From an uncultured Granulosicoccaceae bacterium (GTDB lineage: Bacteria > Pseudomonadota > Gammaproteobacteria > Granulosicoccales > Granulosicoccaceae), in the NCBI GenBank assembly GCA_938035945.1, contig CALHOU010000080.1:1-50192 (forward strand): a stretch of DNA of 50,192 bases. Direction: 5' to 3'. A program made the translations under genes and the position numbers. Shown here in pieces: positions 47,378-50,192 of the stretch; within the stretch, counting starts at the first letter, position 1; each line of letters begins with the position of its first letter. The notes under the pieces are model-generated. The model did not search any database and was not told the origin of the DNA. It saw only the letters and a list, made by a program, of their open reading frames with translations.

Positions 47378-47664
47378 GCCAAACGTGATAAATAATTCAT
47401 GGTAATTGAACTTGGATATAGTGCTGGAGGGGTATTCGTTTGTAGGTACCGATGGTACTGATTCTATGACCGGATGTGAGCAGATTCACAACAATATACA
47501 AAATCATACAATTCCGTATAGTTTGGGCAACGTGCTGGCAACAACCGCCGCCAATAATAGTGATCTAGCGAAAGACATCGCTCGCTCGCACACCCACTGG
47601 GAGCTAGGTGTGCAGGAGATGTCAATAATATGCCTTTCAGGCACACGGATATTGGACAACAGAT

Positions 47665-48342
47665 ATGCATATATTACTCGTAGAAGATGACAGTTCAACG
47701 GCTGAGTACGCCGCCAACGGACTGACTCAAGCCGGCCATGTGGTGGATGTGCTTGAAAACGGAAAAGAAGCTTTAATCCAGTGCATGCAAACGAAATACG
47801 ATGTGTTGGTTGTCGACCGCATGATGCCCGGCATGGATGGGCTTTCTTTGGTTAAAGCAGTACGAGCATCTGGTGTGCAATCGCCGGTTTTGTTTTTAAC
47901 CGCGATGTCGGGTGTCGATGATCGCGTAGAGGGTTTGGAAGCTGGTGGGGATGACTATTTAACCAAACCGTTCGCTTTTTCAGAACTTCTGGCCCGGGTT
48001 AATGCACTAGGACGTCGCCCAGTTGAATCAAAAGAGCAAACCAACTTACAAGTAGCTGATCTAAGTATCGATTTACTCAAGCGCACCGTTAAACGTGGTG
48101 ATACTGATATCGAACTGCAACCCAGAGAATTTGTATTGCTTGAGGTGTTAATGCGCAACGAAGGCCGTGTGGTTAGCCGCACCATGTTACTAGAACAAGT
48201 ATGGGATTTTCACTTCGACCCCAAAACCAGTGTGGTTGAAACCCACATCAGTCGTTTGCGCAGTAAAATCGACAAACCATTCGACGTCTCGCTTCTGCAC
48301 ACTATTCGCAATATCGGCTACAGCCTACACGCGCCTCGCTAA
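47665..48342 (+). CDS. OmpR/PhoB-family response regulator
   Basis: 225 residues. Receiver domain with acidic VEDD at the start, the phospho-acceptor Asp in VVDRMMPGMDG, Thr in FLTAMSG and Lys in TKPFAFSELL. C-terminal winged helix (LQPREFVLLEVLMRNEGRVV, VVETHISRLRSKID, IRNIGYSL). It is a DNA-binding transcription factor controlled by the kinase 27 bases downstream. The close sequence to QseB/PmrA-like regulators does not settle the signal. Confidence 0.94.
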   Translation: MHILLVEDDSSTAEYAANGLTQAGHVVDVLENGKEALIQCMQTKYDVLVVDRMMPGMDGLSLVKAVRASGVQSPVLFLTAMSGVDDRVEGLEAGGDDYLTKPFAFSELLARVNALGRRPVESKEQTNLQVADLSIDLLKRTVKRGDTDIELQPREFVLLEVLMRNEGRVVSRTMLLEQVWDFHFDPKTSVVETHISRLRSKIDKPFDVSLLHTIRNIGYSLHAPR

Positions 48343-48369
48343 CTCGCTGCCAAGCCGGAACAAAAAAAC

Positions 48370-49761
48370 GTGCCTAGCATAAACCTTAAGCTATTAAACA
48401 GTCTGCCGTTTCGCCTTGCTTTGGCGTTCACGGCTCTGTATCTGTTGTGCTTTTCTGTGGGCGCGGCCTTGTACTACAAAAACGTTCAAGACAACATTAT
48501 TCAAACCATTGATCGCTCCTTGGTAGAAAAACAAAATGCAATACGCAGCATTCACGAAGAGTTTGGTATCGATGGGGTGGTGAAGTTAATCGAAGCTCAA
48601 AGCGATAATCCAATGGATTTAAGTCTTGGGTATCACCTAGCCACACCTACTGGTGAGCGTCTTGCTGGTAACGTGCCCAGTTGCACCACGGAGCTTGGTT
48701 GGCTCGATATTCCTGGCAGTGAACTAGGCATAGAATCAGATGAGAACTATCGATTTTTAACGGTTAGCCTTGATGATCATTTTTTATCTTTAGGGCGCAG
48801 CGCGCGTGAGTTAAGCGACATGCGCAAGCACTCGCTTAGAAGTTTTATCTGGACCTTTGTGGCCACGACCATTCTGGCCTTAATTGGTGGTTCGATTCTC
48901 GCCAGTCGATCACATTCGCGCGTGCGATCTATCGTGAGTTCAATGGACAGTGTGGCCAATGGCAATCTAAACGCGCGTTTGCCTATTAGTGATCGTGCAG
49001 ATGATATCGATAACTTATCCGCAAACATGAACGATGCACTGAGTTTGTTGCAACAGCAGATCTCGGGTATGAAACAAGTCAGCGCCAATATCGCGCACGA
49101 TCTAAAAACGCCATTGAATCGTTTGTATATAAAAATCGAAGAAGCGTCCGCACAAGCCGAGGCTGGTGAGCCCGTTCAGCAAAAGTTAGATGAAGCCATC
49201 GAAGAAGCTGCGAACATCAATAGTACGTTTGAAGCCTTACTTCGAATCGCGCAAATAGAAGCAGGTGCAAGAAAGTCTCAATTTGTAGCAATGGATCTTG
49301 TGCCTACGCTCCAAACCGCTGTTGAAGTTTATGATGCGGTAGTCGAAGAGCATGATCAAACCATTACGCTCACCTTGGATAAAAGCGTTGACGATAACGC
49401 TGGCTTACATCTACTGGGCGACAAAGATTTGTTGCTACAGATGATAGTCAACATCATCGAAAACGCGATACGCCATTGTCCCGCAGGGACAAATATCAAT
49501 ATATCGGCAGGTGTTAAGAACAGCGTTGTGTGGATGAGTGTTTGTGACAATGGTCCAGGCATTCCAGAAGCTGAGCGCGAGAAAGTGTTTCAGCGACTTT
49601 ATCGATTGGAAGCCAGTCGTACGACTAGGGGTTCGGGCCTGGGTCTGAGTTTGGTTAAAGCCGTTGCTGACTTGCATTGTGGCTCGGTGATCCTAGGCGA
49701 CAATGAGCCGGGGCTTTGTGTGAAGGTGATTTTCGATCTTGATTGCCCTGTGGATTTTTAA
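48370..49761 (+). CDS. Membrane sensor histidine kinase
   Basis: 463 residues, GTG start. First span at about 10-34 (LALAFTALYLLCFSVGAALY), a periplasmic sensor of about 120 residues without a recognised domain, second span at about 158-180, a HAMP linker, a HisKA dimerisation domain with the phospho-His in IAHDLKTPLNRLY, and a HATPase_c domain with N box IIENAIRHCP, G1 DNGPGIP and G2 GSGLGLSLVKAV. It should phosphorylate the preceding response regulator. Confidence 0.94.
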   Translation: MPSINLKLLNSLPFRLALAFTALYLLCFSVGAALYYKNVQDNIIQTIDRSLVEKQNAIRSIHEEFGIDGVVKLIEAQSDNPMDLSLGYHLATPTGERLAGNVPSCTTELGWLDIPGSELGIESDENYRFLTVSLDDHFLSLGRSARELSDMRKHSLRSFIWTFVATTILALIGGSILASRSHSRVRSIVSSMDSVANGNLNARLPISDRADDIDNLSANMNDALSLLQQQISGMKQVSANIAHDLKTPLNRLYIKIEEASAQAEAGEPVQQKLDEAIEEAANINSTFEALLRIAQIEAGARKSQFVAMDLVPTLQTAVEVYDAVVEEHDQTITLTLDKSVDDNAGLHLLGDKDLLLQMIVNIIENAIRHCPAGTNINISAGVKNSVVWMSVCDNGPGIPEAEREKVFQRLYRLEASRTTRGSGLGLSLVKAVADLHCGSVILGDNEPGLCVKVIFDLDCPVDF

Positions 49762-49929
49762 CTTCTATCCACAAGCGACATTCAACGCACTTTCATTTAG
49801 TCTTCTCAGATGCCGCTTGGTGGCTGGAGGTATCTGTAGATCATCCAATTATGCCAATGGAGCGAAGAACATTATCGAGAAATCGTTTTTTTCGAGATTA
49901 ATTGGGTCGCAGGGCCATCGTTTTAAAGT

Positions 49930-50192
49930 TCATTCGCGAATTTGTGAATCGCGACGATACGCTGTCGGGCTTTGTCCTGTGCGCTGTTCGAAAACACGAC
50001 TGAAGGCTGTTCTGCTATTGAAACCAACCATTTGAGCAATACGTTTTACTGGTAGTTCGCTTTCACTTAGCAGTTTTGAAGCGCGTCGCATGCGTAGATC
50101 ACGCAGTAATTCGATGGGTCCACTACCGTAAGCGGCCGTAAATCTTTCAGCAAAAGTCGAGCGGCTCATTCCAACTGTATGAGCCAGGCTTT
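49930..50192 (-). CDS. AraC-family transcriptional regulator, C-terminal part
   Basis: The frame continues to the window edge, so the N-terminal sensing domain is outside. What is visible is most of the two helix-turn-helix motifs: AHTVGMSRSTFAERFTAAYG for the first and IAQMVGFNSRTAFSRVFEQR for the second, ending GQSPTAYRRDSQIRE. It converges with the histidine kinase gene. The 168-base gap between them shows no clear terminator. Confidence 0.9.
   Translation of the reverse strand, partial: SLAHTVGMSRSTFAERFTAAYGSGPIELLRDLRMRRASKLLSESELPVKRIAQMVGFNSRTAFSRVFEQRTGQSPTAYRRDSQIRE

Larger units (their letters stand above)
47143..47664. other. 522-base stretch without a convincing gene
   Basis: Between ctaB and the response regulator. 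It holds a weak terminator-like hairpin (47169-47194), a 13-base palindrome (47365-47377) and a GGAGGGG at about 47424, but no start with codon-like content. A 94-codon frame from a TTG at 47406 overlaps the response regulator and looks non-coding. On the minus strand 47197-47346 is open for 49 codons with a Lys/Glu/Arg-rich translation but no ATG. Confidence 0.6.

Noticed and set aside
47406..47690. 94-codon plus-strand frame from a TTG before the response regulator
   Set aside because: No ribosome site, no family-like motif, low-complexity codon use, and it runs into the response regulator in another frame.

Overview
The window is a chromosomal segment of a gammaproteobacterium with roughly even base composition. 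Signs of this are the type IV pilus block pilMNOPQ followed by aroK, aroB and a SPOR-domain damX-like gene, the rpsU/yqeY/tsaD/plsY neighbourhood, and a caa3-type cytochrome oxidase cluster whose gene order resembles that of Pseudomonas. Genus cannot be fixed from the sequence alone. There is no rRNA, tRNA, insertion sequence, prophage or CRISPR array that I can see. Coding density is high and almost every gene is a recognisable housekeeping gene.

Layout. (1) 1-10068: mixed housekeeping genes: an SLC13-type permease (cut by the window edge), trmB, an RRM RNA-binding protein, a GIY-YIG protein, tcdA, an orphan lipoprotein, a CinA-type molybdopterin-binding-domain protein, a Sir2 deacylase, a peroxiredoxin, a LEA14-type lipoprotein, rsmE and dnaG. 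(2) 10129-23487, minus strand: gltB, damX-like, aroB, aroK, a strong terminator, then the pilM-N-O-P-Q operon, with ponA/mrcA divergent at 23733. (3) 26463-32831: a VOC protein, two tandem Rieske oxygenase alpha subunits, a nitronate monooxygenase-like protein, hemE and gltD. (4) 32889-36892: yqeY, rpsU, tsaD, a small Omp85 protein and plsY. (5) 36954-47142, plus strand: a BioC-like methyltransferase, then DUF2244 and the aa3 oxidase genes ctaC, ctaD, a 39-residue membrane protein, ctaG and ctaE, a terminator, a LOG-family gene, a DUF2909 gene on the other strand, SURF1, a SCO-like protein, a methyltransferase and ctaB. (6) 47143-50192: a 522-base gene-free stretch, a response regulator/histidine kinase pair and the C-terminal part of an AraC-family regulator.

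The most striking large-scale observation is gene order. In Pseudomonas and relatives gltB, gltD and hemE are contiguous, and rpsU, yqeY and dnaG are contiguous. Here gltB abuts dnaG and yqeY abuts gltD-hemE. The block from gltD (32831) to gltB (10129) therefore has ancestral neighbours at its two ends and is flanked by genes (yqeY, dnaG) that are themselves ancestral neighbours. That is the pattern expected if a circularised block, opened between gltB and gltD, had been inserted between yqeY and dnaG. Smaller points of interest are the methyltransferase occupying the usual ctaA position in the oxidase cluster, the unlisted 39-residue protein between ctaD and ctaG, the tandem Rieske genes, and several clean palindromes at promoters. 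I found no convincing wholly new defence or mobile system.
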